Assembly: GCA_035633215.1 (NCBI GenBank)
Contig: DASQFI010000031.1
Span: 7,999 to 71,998 of the forward strand
Direction of reading: 5' to 3'
Origin: DASQFI01 sp035633215
Lineage (GTDB): Bacteria; Acidobacteriota; Vicinamibacteria; Vicinamibacterales; SCN-69-37
DNA length: 64,000 nucleotides
Positions 42,912 through 51,612 of the stretch are shown here, piece after piece. The position numbers and the translations under genes are program-made. The notes below the pieces were generated by a model. That model had not been told where the DNA came from and searched no databases. It saw nothing but the letters and a program-made list of their open reading frames with translations. How positions within the stretch are numbered: the stretch's first letter is position 1; every line of letters begins with the position of its first letter.

Positions 42912-44048
42912 ATGGCGGGAGAGCAAAAGCAGAATTTCATTGGCCGACACCTCGTCAACATTCGCCTCACCGGCCCCGGATCGGAAAAGGACACACGGCA
43001 CCACGAGATCGCGATCGACGGTCACCCGGCGACGTATCTGCCCGGCGACGCACTCGGCGTGCATCCGCGCAACAACCCGGCGCTCGTCGACCGTGTGCTC
43101 TCCTCTGTCGGCGCGCGCGGCGACGAAGTGGTGGCCGCCTCCGACGGCTCCGCCGTGCCGCTCGGGCAGGCGCTGATCGAGACGTACAACCTGAACACGC
43201 CGAGCCGGAAGCTGTTCGAGATCCTGATCGCGCGCGGGGCGGCCGACCTGGCGCCGCTTCTCGACAAGGCCAACGCCGAGCAATTCAAGCACTTCGTGCA
43301 TGGGTGGAACGAAGGCCACGACGTCCTCGATCTTCTCGAGGCCTACCCGGCCTGCCGGCTCACGCCGGTCGAGCTGGTCGAGTCGCTCCGCAAGAGCCTC
43401 CCACGCCTGTATTCGATCGCGTCGAGCCTGAGCGCCCACCCCGGTGAGGTGCACTTGCTCGTCGTGTCCGTCCGATTCCCCATTCGCGGACGCGAGCGCG
43501 AGGGTGTCGCATCCACGTGGCTTGCCGACCGGTGGCCGATCGACGCGACCGCGCCCATGTACCTTCAGAATCAGCAAAAACACTTCGCGATGCCGGCCGA
43601 CCCGTCGCGACCTCTGATCATGGTCGGGCCGGGCACCGGTCTCGCCCCGTTCCGCGCGTTTGTCGCAGAACGGCGCGCCACGGGCGCGACTGGCAGCAAC
43701 TGGCTGTTCTTCGGCGAGCAGCGGCGCGGCACCGATTTTTTCTATGAGAGCGAACTGAACGACTACGTGCGCGACGGGCTGTTGCGGCTCGATACCGCAT
43801 TCTCACGCGATCAGGCGCACAAAGTCTACGTGCAGCACCGCATGCGCGAGCAGGCACGGGACATCTGGGCGTGGCTCGAGGACGGCGCCGAGTTCTTCGT
43901 CTGCGGAGACAAGGAGCGCATGGCGGCCGACGTCGAGCACGAGCTCCACGCGATTGCCGAGACGATCGGCGGCCGCACGCCGGATCAGGCGAAGGAGTAC
44001 GTCGAGAATCTCAGAAAGACGAAACGATACAAGAGAGATGTGTACTGA
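42912..44048 (+). CDS. sulfite-reductase-like flavoprotein (CysJ-type) lacking the flavodoxin domain
   Basis: The 378-residue protein has the FAD-binding RLYSIASS (residues 165-172) and the NADPH-binding GPGTGLAPFR (239-248), then LFFGEQRRGTDFFYESEL and the C-terminal KRYKRDVY, all CysJ-like. The N-terminal flavodoxin domain of CysJ is absent, so FMN transfer must occur through another partner. It may act as a diaphorase for a hemoprotein or a sulfite reductase elsewhere. It is preceded by a 95-base gap with no feature and converges on the DUF2207 gene. Confidence 0.88.
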   Translation: MAGEQKQNFIGRHLVNIRLTGPGSEKDTRHHEIAIDGHPATYLPGDALGVHPRNNPALVDRVLSSVGARGDEVVAASDGSAVPLGQALIETYNLNTPSRKLFEILIARGAADLAPLLDKANAEQFKHFVHGWNEGHDVLDLLEAYPACRLTPVELVESLRKSLPRLYSIASSLSAHPGEVHLLVVSVRFPIRGREREGVASTWLADRWPIDATAPMYLQNQQKHFAMPADPSRPLIMVGPGTGLAPFRAFVAERRATGATGSNWLFFGEQRRGTDFFYESELNDYVRDGLLRLDTAFSRDQAHKVYVQHRMREQARDIWAWLEDGAEFFVCGDKERMAADVEHELHAIAETIGGRTPDQAKEYVENLRKTKRYKRDVY

Positions 44049-44054
44049 GTCGGG

Positions 44055-45047
44055 TCAAGACCGTCTCACGAACCATTGTGCGGCTAACACAAACCAGAGA
44101 CCGACCAGGACGAGGCTCACGGGTACGGCTTGCGGCCATGGACCGAGCGATCGAAGAATCGCGTACGCGAGCCCAGCGGCGCCCACGCCGAGCGTGATGA
44201 CGACGATACCGGCCGTGCGAAGCCCGCGCGCGACTTCACGCCGCTGAGCCAGACGGGTGTCCTGGGGATCTGACGTGCTTCGAAAGTACTGCAGCCGAAT
44301 CGCCCAGAGGATTCCCGCGCCAGTCACCAGAATGAACAGGCCCGCCGCGATGAACGACGGCGTGAGCTGCTGACCGAGTGCGGCGCGTGTCTGCCAGTGC
44401 GGCTCGATCATCGGGACGGCGTCGAGCGCCAGTTCCACATGGAGAATCCCCGGCTCGTGGCGCTCGATGCTGGCTTTCGTCGCGACGAGCGCGTCGGTCG
44501 TGGCTTCCCACTGCCAGCCAGACGCATCGATGTCAGGACCACTGAGCGTGCGCGTGCCGTGCGGCAGGGTGACGGACACACGAGCCGACCCGATGTCGTA
44601 CGGCCGGGCGGCGGGCAATACGGGCCAGAGCACGCTTCCGCGCATGCCCTGAATCTCAACAACGCCGGTCGCGCGATAGCGAAGCTCGAGCGTGTGAGAG
44701 GTCTCGGAGGCCGCCGGCAGCCGCCACTGCACCGCGAGGCGCGGACCAGACTCGATCCAGATCTGACCCGGATTCCCGGTTTGAGTGGCGGGGCGGCCGT
44801 TGATCAACGCGGAGACGTCGGCGAACTCATCCGTTCGCTCGCCGCCGATCCGCCGCTCGAAGGCCGCCGGTGACGCCGGATCGGTACGGACGACGATCTG
44901 CTCGCGGATCTGGACCGATCCGTCAGGCCGGAGGAGAACGTCGGCGTCGAAGCGCTCGACCGCACGGATACCCGTAGAGGTCTGCGCGCAATCACTCGCG
45001 AAAAAGCAGAACAGCGAAACCACGGCCGCCCGAACACTCAAACACAC
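44055..45047 (-). CDS. DUF2207-like membrane protein
   Basis: The 330-residue protein has a signal-like N-terminus, a large extracytoplasmic beta domain (RFDADVLLRPDGSVQIREQIVV through about residue 210) and membrane helices near 230-252 and 275-325. DUF2207 proteins are of unknown function. The GTG start abuts the ABC-2 permease stop with no gap, so it is the third gene of the exporter operon. The match to DUF2207 rests on pattern; the C-terminal cytoplasmic portion is shorter than in many members. Confidence 0.7.
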   Translation of the reverse strand: MCLSVRAAVVSLFCFFASDCAQTSTGIRAVERFDADVLLRPDGSVQIREQIVVRTDPASPAAFERRIGGERTDEFADVSALINGRPATQTGNPGQIWIESGPRLAVQWRLPAASETSHTLELRYRATGVVEIQGMRGSVLWPVLPAARPYDIGSARVSVTLPHGTRTLSGPDIDASGWQWEATTDALVATKASIERHEPGILHVELALDAVPMIEPHWQTRAALGQQLTPSFIAAGLFILVTGAGILWAIRLQYFRSTSDPQDTRLAQRREVARGLRTAGIVVITLGVGAAGLAYAILRSLGPWPQAVPVSLVLVGLWFVLAAQWFVRRS

Positions 45048-46352
45048 CTATAGAGTTTCCCATCTTCTCGCCAGCGTGCGCGCGAGGGTGAGAAGCACGG
45101 CGGTCAGTCCGGTGAGCACGATGGCTTGCGGCCAGAGATCGACCAGCGGGCTGTTCCGCCAGAACACTTTCAGGTACCCGTCGAGCGCCCAGGCATTGAA
45201 CGTCACCAGTCCCGCCTTCTGCATCGTCTCGCTCATCAGGAATCGCGGAAACATGCTGCCGCCAAGCGCGGACATCGTGAGGATGACGATGGTCGAGAGT
45301 CCGGAGAGTTGCGCGCGCGTCCGGCTCACGGTCGCCAGGACGAGCCCGAAGCCCGCGGCCGCCGCGGCGGTGAACGCCGTCATGACGAAGAATCCCGGCA
45401 AGTGCGGGAGCAGCGGCAATCCGAAGATCAGCGCGCCCCATGTGAACATCACGGTGAGCTGGAGCATGCCCATCATCGTGATGAATACCCACTTCCCCGC
45501 CAGCACGCCGGACATCCCGGCGCGCGACCCGATCAACCGCGCGAGCGTGCCGCTCTCTTGCTCTTCGATCAGCGACCCGCCGGCGCCCGCGCAGGAAAAG
45601 AGCAGGAACATCACCCCGATGCCGGCCGCATAAAACGACACAGTTGCCGTGTCGCCGCCGCCCGGCTGCAGGACGTTGACGAGCTCGATCGGCACGCCGA
45701 ACGCCGCGGCCATCCCGCCGGCCGACTGCCCGCCCCCGCCAGCCTGCCCTCCCGTCGTGGACGGTGCGCCCTTCCGCAGCTCCGTGACCCACTGATCGAC
45801 CGACGCCCGTTGCTGCGGCGTCATCGGGCCGCTGTACTTCTCGAACATCGCCAGCCCCTCGACGGCCATCGTCTCCGGCGCGGCCGTGAAGCTGACCTTC
45901 TGCAGCAGGCCCTGCACGACCTGCGGTGCGATCGGATCCGAGACGTCCGCGAGAATCTGCACTTTGGGTGCGGCGCTCGACCCGTCGGACCAGAACTTTC
46001 TCGAGGCCCCGAAACCCTTCGGCAGCACGACGGCGACCGATAAGGCACCATCGCGGATGAGCTTCTCAGCGGAGGCGCGATTGAGCACGTCGCCCTTCCC
46101 GTCCTGGCCAGCCGTGGTGCGCACGCGCAGGGCGCCCTCGGCCTGAAGCGCGGCGAGGAGCGCCTTCGAGTACTCCGAGTCGTCCTCGTCCACGACGGCG
46201 ATCGGCACGCGACGGGTGGCCGGGTTGCGCTGATTGCCGAAGACGCCCGCGAAAATCGAGAAGAAGATCACCGGAAGGACGAACGTCAACGAGAGCGCGA
46301 CGCGATCACGCCGGAAGTTGATCCACCCGATTCGAAGCAGCGTTCCCATCAT
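45048..46352 (-). CDS. ABC-2 type transporter permease
   Basis: The 434-residue permease has one N-terminal helix (about residues 21-40), a large external domain (about 42-225) and a C-terminal cluster of membrane helices, among them VSFYAAGIGVMFLLFSCAGAG. The ABC-2 signature stretch around EEQESGTLARLIGSRAG and LRQAL-like loops is visible. This class (NatB/YhaP-like) exports lipids, drugs or ions with its ATPase. The ATPase gene ends 10 bases upstream. The protein is well matched to a full exporter half. Confidence 0.9.
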   Translation of the reverse strand: MMGTLLRIGWINFRRDRVALSLTFVLPVIFFSIFAGVFGNQRNPATRRVPIAVVDEDDSEYSKALLAALQAEGALRVRTTAGQDGKGDVLNRASAEKLIRDGALSVAVVLPKGFGASRKFWSDGSSAAPKVQILADVSDPIAPQVVQGLLQKVSFTAAPETMAVEGLAMFEKYSGPMTPQQRASVDQWVTELRKGAPSTTGGQAGGGGQSAGGMAAAFGVPIELVNVLQPGGGDTATVSFYAAGIGVMFLLFSCAGAGGSLIEEQESGTLARLIGSRAGMSGVLAGKWVFITMMGMLQLTVMFTWGALIFGLPLLPHLPGFFVMTAFTAAAAAGFGLVLATVSRTRAQLSGLSTIVILTMSALGGSMFPRFLMSETMQKAGLVTFNAWALDGYLKVFWRNSPLVDLWPQAIVLTGLTAVLLTLARTLARRWETL

Positions 46353-46362
46353 CGCATCCCCG

Positions 46363-47307
46363 TCACTCTCTCAGCTCGCGGCCGGTGAGCTTGATGAACA
46401 CGTCCTGAAGCGTCGACCCGGCGATCGCGACGTCGATCACTTCGCCGTGTGCTCCTGAGACGCCGGAGAGGAGCCGCCCAACTTCATTGCCAACGTCGTG
46501 TACCTGCGCCGTGAGCGTGCGCCGGCTCTCGTCGATCGCGGCGCCGGCGGGCACGGCCACGGCGGTCGGCAGCGGCTGGGCCAGCGTGATCCGCAGCGTG
46601 CGGGCGGTCCCGAGCGTCGAGGTCACCAGGTCCTGGACCGTGCCAGCGGCCACGATCTTTCCGCGATCGATGATCACGACGCGCTCGCAGCGGCGCTCGG
46701 CTTCCTCGAGATGGTGGGTCGTGAGGAGAATCGACACGCCCGCGCGCCGCAGAGCATCGAGCATCTCGTAGATGCGCTCGCGGCTCTGCGGATCGACGCC
46801 GACCGTAGGCTCGTCGAGCAGCACCAGCGATGGCTGGTGCACGAGCCCGCACGCGATGTTCAGCCGCCGCTTCATCCCGCCCGAGAAACGCTTCGTCAAG
46901 TCGCGCGCACGATCTTTCAGGTCCGACCACTCGAGCGCCCAGTCGACGCGGCTCTTCACATCCACGCCGCTCACACCATAGAGCCGGCCGAACGCCTCCA
47001 GGTTTTCCCTCGCCGTGAGCAGCGGGTAGATCGCGAGCTCCTGTGGCACGACGCCCAGCTCGGGCCGTTTGTCGTCGCGCGCGAGCGAGCGACCGAACAG
47101 CCGTACAGCGCCGGCGTCCAGCTTCACCCGCCCCGCAATCGCATTGATCATCGTCGTCTTGCCCGCGCCGTTCGGGCCGAGCAAGCCGACGAGCTCTCCA
47201 GCCTGCAAGGTCAGCGACGCGCCCGCGAGCGCTTCGACGGCGCCATACCGCTTGACGGCACCCTCGACGACGAGCGGCGGTCCAGGCGGCGAGGTGGACG
47301 GTGTCAT
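46363..47307 (-). CDS. ABC transporter ATP-binding protein (ABC-2 exporter)
   Basis: The 314-residue ATPase carries Walker A GPNGAGKTT, the signature RFSGGMKRRLNIA, Walker B LVLLDEPTVGVD and the switch histidine in TTHHLEEAE. A C-terminal domain of about 80 residues follows the nucleotide domain. It powers the permease immediately downstream (10-base gap), and a DUF2207 protein completes the unit. The class is the NatA/CcmA-like drug or lipid exporter family. Confidence 0.95.
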   Translation of the reverse strand: MTPSTSPPGPPLVVEGAVKRYGAVEALAGASLTLQAGELVGLLGPNGAGKTTMINAIAGRVKLDAGAVRLFGRSLARDDKRPELGVVPQELAIYPLLTARENLEAFGRLYGVSGVDVKSRVDWALEWSDLKDRARDLTKRFSGGMKRRLNIACGLVHQPSLVLLDEPTVGVDPQSRERIYEMLDALRRAGVSILLTTHHLEEAERRCERVVIIDRGKIVAAGTVQDLVTSTLGTARTLRITLAQPLPTAVAVPAGAAIDESRRTLTAQVHDVGNEVGRLLSGVSGAHGEVIDVAIAGSTLQDVFIKLTGRELRE

Positions 47308-47375
47308 CTAGACACTAGAACGCGGCCGGCCGACGACGCGTTCGTCGGAATCGGTGAACGGTAGGAAAACGTCGG

Positions 47376-48455
47376 TCAACGTCCCCGCTGCTTCTGAAAA
47401 GCCTTCAGCGCCTTGCTGCCAAGCCTGCCCTGCCGTTTGGCATCGATTGCGGCGCGCTCGTCGCGGTTCTTTTCAAACGCCGCCTGCTCGCGCTGCAGCT
47501 TGAGGTAGCTCTCGTACCGGCCGGCGTCGAACGTGCCGGAATCGACCGCCGCCTTCACCGCGCAACCGGGCTCCCGGTCGTGCCGGCAGTCACGAAAGCG
47601 ACAGGCATCGGCCAGAGCGGCGATGTCCGTGAAGGCGTCGTCGAACGCGTCGCCGGCATCCCACAACTGGAGCTCGCGCAAGCCCGGCGTGTCGATGATC
47701 AGACCGCCTGCGTCGCGGACCACGAGCTGGCGATGCACGCTGGTGTGCCGTCCGCGCGCATCCCATTCGCGCACCTCGCCAGTCGCCAGCAGCTCGCGCT
47801 CGACGAGTACATTCACGATCGAGGACTTGCCGGCGCCGGACGGTCCGATGAGCGCGGCGGTTCGCCCGACCACGAGGTACGACGCGAGGCTCGACACCCC
47901 TGGGGCAGCGCGCGTGCTGACCGCGTGAACCGGAACGTCACCGGCCGCGATCGTCGCTTCCGTGACGCTGCCGGCGACGTCGTCGGCCAGGTCGGCCTTG
48001 TTGAGCACGAAGACCGGATCGGCGCCGCTTCGGCGCGCGAGCACGAGGTAGCGCTCGATGCCGCGCGTGTTGACCGGCTTGTCGAGTCCGAACACGACGA
48101 ACACGGTGTCCACATTGGCCGCGACCACCTGTTCGATCGTCTCGCGACCAGCGGCCTTGCGTGAGAACACGCTGCGTCTCGGCAGGATGGCGCGGATGAC
48201 ACTCCGGCCGCCCTGTGGATCCACGCGTACGCCCACCCAGTCACCCACGGCGGGCAGCTCGTTGCGTCCACTCGCCAAATACTTGATCCGGCCGGCGGCC
48301 TCGGCGAGCAGCTCCCCCTCGGCCGTGAGGACGCGATACACGTGGTTGTGCTCGAGGCTGACGCGTCCGGGCACCAGGCCCGATTCGGCCAGTGGCGCGA
48401 AGGCCTGCTCGCGATCGAGCGTCCAGCCGAGCACGGCCAGGTCATGGAGCGTCAT
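47376..48455 (-). CDS. rsgA: ribosome small subunit-dependent GTPase A
   Basis: The 359-residue GTPase is circularly permuted as in RsgA/YjeQ: NKAD (G4) precedes GPSGAGKSS (G1) and DTPG (G3). An N-terminal OB fold (GRIKYLASGRNELPAVGDWVGV) and a C-terminal zinc knuckle (Cys-x-x-x-Cys-x-His-x5-Cys in CRFRDCRHDREPGC) are present. RsgA checks late 30S subunit maturation, releasing when GTP is hydrolysed. The full length is normal. Upstream is a short palindrome and a divergent ankyrin gene. Confidence 0.95.
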   Translation of the reverse strand: MTLHDLAVLGWTLDREQAFAPLAESGLVPGRVSLEHNHVYRVLTAEGELLAEAAGRIKYLASGRNELPAVGDWVGVRVDPQGGRSVIRAILPRRSVFSRKAAGRETIEQVVAANVDTVFVVFGLDKPVNTRGIERYLVLARRSGADPVFVLNKADLADDVAGSVTEATIAAGDVPVHAVSTRAAPGVSSLASYLVVGRTAALIGPSGAGKSSIVNVLVERELLATGEVREWDARGRHTSVHRQLVVRDAGGLIIDTPGLRELQLWDAGDAFDDAFTDIAALADACRFRDCRHDREPGCAVKAAVDSGTFDAGRYESYLKLQREQAAFEKNRDERAAIDAKRQGRLGSKALKAFQKQRGR

Positions 48456-48458
48456 TGT

Positions 48459-48473
48459 CTTTGCACTGCAAAG
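48459..48473. promoter_or_regulatory. short palindrome between rsgA and the ankyrin gene
   Basis: CTTTGCA-C-TGCAAAG is a perfect 15-bp palindrome 3 bases upstream of the rsgA start and 33 bases upstream of the ankyrin-gene start. It could be a regulator site for either gene. No protein is assigned. Confidence 0.4.
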
Positions 48474-48506
48474 TTATCTCTGATACAGTCCATGAGAGAG
48501 GCCCGT

Positions 48507-49214
48507 ATGAAGCCGCTGACGTTCGCCACACTGGTCGGACTCGTGCTCATCTTCGCCATTGCTGTTGCCGGCGCCACGTCCCGGGGCCGCACGCAGGAAG
48601 GCCCGCTCAGTCTGGCGGCGGGCCGGGGCGATGTCACCACGGTCCGATCCCTGCTCGCCAGCGGGCTCAATCCGAACACACCTGATGGTCCCCGGCACAG
48701 CCGCGCGCTCTCGACCGCCGCCCGGACGTCGCGACTAGAGGTCATGGACGCGCTTCTCGGGGCGGGCGCCGATCCGAATCTCCGTGACGCCGGCGGCAAC
48801 CTCTGGGTGCCCTTGATGCACGCCATTCACAAGCACCAGCCCTCTGCCGTGAAGTTCCTGCTCGATCGCGGCGCCCGGCCCGACGGGCCTCCCGAGCTCA
48901 GGTTCACCCCGCTCATGATGGCCGTCGCGTCGGGCCAGACCGAATCGGTCGAGCGCCTGCTCGACCGCGGCGCCGATCCGCGCCGGGTCGCCCCCGGTGG
49001 GGTCACTCTCCTGACCCTCGCCGTCTCGGGCGGGGCGCTGACCGACATCGACGAGCCGCTCCTCGGCGCGTGCCATGCCGACACCGTGAAGCTGCTCCGG
49101 ACCCGGGTCCCGGATCTGGGCCTCGATCGGACCTGGCGCGGCCGCCTGGCCACACTTTTCGCGCGCCTCAACGGCTGCCGCGAGGTTCTTGCGCTCGTCG
49201 CCCCCACGAGATAA
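48507..49214 (+). CDS. secreted ankyrin-repeat protein
   Basis: The 235-residue protein has a signal or anchor helix (about residues 5-24) and then about four ankyrin repeats (DVTTVRSLLASGLNPNT, RLEVMDALLGAGADPNLRD, PSAVKFLLDRGARPDG, QTESVERLLDRGADPRR). Ankyrin stacks mediate protein contacts. Being exported, this one probably works in the periplasm. ATG 48507 is preceded by GAGAGG. The last 60 residues are helical without a clear repeat. Confidence 0.82.
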   Translation: MKPLTFATLVGLVLIFAIAVAGATSRGRTQEGPLSLAAGRGDVTTVRSLLASGLNPNTPDGPRHSRALSTAARTSRLEVMDALLGAGADPNLRDAGGNLWVPLMHAIHKHQPSAVKFLLDRGARPDGPPELRFTPLMMAVASGQTESVERLLDRGADPRRVAPGGVTLLTLAVSGGALTDIDEPLLGACHADTVKLLRTRVPDLGLDRTWRGRLATLFARLNGCREVLALVAPTR

Positions 49215-49442
49215 ACCAGCAAGGCCCCCAATCCGTCAAATGCAACATCGCGCGGCCTCGGCCGGGCTGCGCGCGAGACGACCGCGGGTCACGCGTCCCC
49301 CGAACGGGATTGAACAATCCCGAAACCGCGCCGAATCGGTCACCGCTCGACCGACCGGCTGATGCATAAGACCTTACCGGCCAGTATTTTACGGTAGGGT
49401 CCACCAACTAGGACGGGGTTTTGCAATGCTCTTCAATTACCT
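49215..49442. other. intergenic region with one inverted repeat
   Basis: No gene is seen. ACCTTACCG (49371-49379) and CGGTAGGGT (49392-49400) form an inverted repeat with one mismatch, about 40 bases before the adaptor gene start, in an AT-richer patch (AGTATTTT). It may belong to the promoter of the adaptor gene. Confidence 0.45.
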
Positions 49443-50708
49443 ATGGGCATGGACGTCAAGCGAGACCCCAAAATCCTCCGCCGGAGAAAGATCCGGAACA
49501 CCATCATCCTCGGTCTTCTGGCCGTCGCCGCCATCGCCGCGACCGTCGCGGTCTCCCGGCTCAAGCCGGCCGCGCCGAGCGTCGCACGCAGCACCGTCTG
49601 GACAGGCATTGTGAAGAAGGGCGACTTCACCCGCGAGGTCCGAGGCGCTGGGACACTGGTGCCGGAAAACATCCAGTGGATCCCGGCGACGACGTCCGGC
49701 CGCGTCGAGGAGATCGTGTTGAGGCCAGGTGCGGTCGTGAAGCCCGGTACAGTTATTCTCAGGCTGACCAACCCTGACCTTCGCCAGCAAGTGAGCGACG
49801 CCGAGCTCGGCTGGAAGGCGGCCGTGGCGCAGCTTGAAAACCTGAAGGCCGGAATGAAGACGACGACGCTGCAGTACTCAAACGAGGTGGCCAACGCGAA
49901 GTCGGCGTTGAATCTCGCGCAGAAAGACCTCGACGCGAACCTCGAGCTGAATAAGCAGGGCATCGTGGCCGAGTTCGCGGTTCAGCAGAAGCGCGCCGCG
50001 GTTGAATCCGCCAAGAATCGGGTCGCGCTCGCTCAGAATCAGCTCACGACGAGCGAGGATACGCTCGAGTCCCAGCTGGCACCCCAGCAGGCGACGGTCA
50101 ACCAGGCGAAGGCGCGCTACGAGCAATTCGTCCGGCAGCTCGGCGACCTCCAGGTCAAGTCGACGATGTCCGGCCAGCTGCAGGAGCTCGACCCCAACGT
50201 CCAGATCGGCCGGCAGATCGGCGCCGGCGCCAACCTGGTCCGGGTCTCCGACCCGACGCGGTTGAAGGCGGAGATCCGGATCTCGGAAACACTGACCCGT
50301 GACCTGGCCATCGGCCAGCTCGCGAAAATCGACACACGCCTCGGCATCGTCTCGGGCCGCGTGACGCGCATCGACCCAGCGGCCACGAACGGCACCGTCG
50401 GCGTGGACGTCTCGCTCGACGACGCGCTGCCTGCCGGCGCCAGACCCGACCAGAGCGTGGACGGCGTCATCGAGCTGCAACGGCTGACGAACGTCGTGTT
50501 CGTCGAGAGCCCGGCCTTCGGCCAGGAGAACCAGGCCATCCAGCTTTTCAAGCTCCAGCCCAACGGCGAAGCGGTGCGTACCGTCGTCAAACTGGGCGTG
50601 CGCTCGGTGCAGTTCGTGCAGATCCTCGACGGCCTGAAGGTGGGCGACGAAGTGGTGCTTTCCGACATGTCGCCCTATGATGCGTTCGACCGGGTGAGGA
50701 TCAATTGA
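49443..50708 (+). CDS. HlyD/MacA-type membrane fusion protein
   Basis: The 421-residue protein has an N-terminal membrane helix (about residues 20-37), a split lipoyl/barrel-sandwich domain (VRGAGTLVPENIQWIPATTSGRVEEIVLRPGAVV) and a long coiled coil (about 115-230, with QQKRAAVESAKNRVALAQNQL). A beta-barrel and MP domain follow to the C-terminus. It links an inner-membrane transporter to an outer-membrane channel. The ABC ATPase downstream is separated by a 35-bp-arm hairpin; no permease or channel is in the neighbourhood. Confidence 0.9.
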   Translation: MGMDVKRDPKILRRRKIRNTIILGLLAVAAIAATVAVSRLKPAAPSVARSTVWTGIVKKGDFTREVRGAGTLVPENIQWIPATTSGRVEEIVLRPGAVVKPGTVILRLTNPDLRQQVSDAELGWKAAVAQLENLKAGMKTTTLQYSNEVANAKSALNLAQKDLDANLELNKQGIVAEFAVQQKRAAVESAKNRVALAQNQLTTSEDTLESQLAPQQATVNQAKARYEQFVRQLGDLQVKSTMSGQLQELDPNVQIGRQIGAGANLVRVSDPTRLKAEIRISETLTRDLAIGQLAKIDTRLGIVSGRVTRIDPAATNGTVGVDVSLDDALPAGARPDQSVDGVIELQRLTNVVFVESPAFGQENQAIQLFKLQPNGEAVRTVVKLGVRSVQFVQILDGLKVGDEVVLSDMSPYDAFDRVRIN

Positions 50709-50715
50709 TGTTGAT

Positions 50716-50800
50716 GGGGACGGGGGTCAATTGTGGAAAACTCCTGGGACGCGGTCGACAGTGGAGTCCCTGGAGTTTTCCACAATTGACCCCCGTCCCC
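50716..50800. repeat. 85-bp hairpin with 35-bp arms
   Basis: The left arm (50716-50750) begins GGGGACGGGGGTCAATTG and the right arm (50766-50800) is its reverse complement at 34 of 35 positions. The loop is 15 bases. It lies between the adaptor stop and the ATPase ribosome site. Near-identity of the arms suggests a mobile palindromic unit or recent origin. It might also reduce read-through. Confidence 0.9.
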
Positions 50801-50823
50801 GAATCGGTGCAAAAGGGGGATGC

Positions 50824-51567
50824 ATGAGTTCGACAGGTCAGCCGCTCATTCAGCTCGATGGAGTCACGAAGATCTTCTATACGGATGAGGTCGAGACCCA
50901 CGCGCTCGCGGGGATCCACCTCGAGATCGCGCGCGGGGAGTACATCTCCATCGCCGGACCGTCAGGGTGCGGAAAGTCGACGCTGCTCTCGATTCTCGGC
51001 TTGCTCGACACGCCGACGGAAGGCACCTACGTTCTGAACAGCCGGTCTGTGGCCGACCTGCCGCTGTCCGAGCGCGCCCGCGTGCGCAACCGCGAGATCG
51101 GGTTCATCTTTCAGAGCTTCAACCTGATCGGCGACCTCACGGTGTACGAAAACGTCGAGCTGCCGCTCACCTACCGCGGCATGAAGTCGGCCGAGCGCAA
51201 AGAGCGCGTGATGGCGGCGCTCGAGAAGGTGGGGATGTCGCACCGCGCCAAGCACCTTCCGAGCCAGCTCTCGGGCGGTCAGCAGCAGCGCGTCGCCGTC
51301 GCCCGGGCCGTCTGCGGGTCGCCGTCGATTCTCCTTGCCGACGAGCCGACGGGCAACCTCGACTCGAAGAACGGCGAGGCCGTGATGCAGCTGCTCCAGG
51401 AGCTGCACAGCGAAGGGGCCACGATCTGCATGGTCACGCATGATCCGCGCTACGCCAAACATGCAGAGCGGTCCATCCACCTGTTCGACGGCCGGGTCGT
51501 CGAAGAGGACGCGACCCGAAGCGGCCAGAAGGACCTCGAGGAAAGCGGGTTCACTCTTGGCAGTTAG
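50824..51567 (+). CDS. MacB/LolD-type ABC ATP-binding protein
   Basis: The 247-residue ATPase has Walker A GPSGCGKST, the Q-loop GFIFQSFNLI, signature LSGGQQQRVAVARA and Walker B ILLADEPTGNLDS, plus the switch His in VTHDP. Its type serves FtsX/MacB-like permeases, for example the ADOP proteins. ATG 50824 has AAGGGGG 4 bases upstream. No cognate permease is encoded next to it, so it may serve one of the two orphan ADOPs in this window or others elsewhere. Confidence 0.93.
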   Translation: MSSTGQPLIQLDGVTKIFYTDEVETHALAGIHLEIARGEYISIAGPSGCGKSTLLSILGLLDTPTEGTYVLNSRSVADLPLSERARVRNREIGFIFQSFNLIGDLTVYENVELPLTYRGMKSAERKERVMAALEKVGMSHRAKHLPSQLSGGQQQRVAVARAVCGSPSILLADEPTGNLDSKNGEAVMQLLQELHSEGATICMVTHDPRYAKHAERSIHLFDGRVVEEDATRSGQKDLEESGFTLGS

Positions 51568-51612
51568 GAAAGGCAGAAGGCAAAAAAAGCAGAACGACGG
51601 GAATCACTTGCT

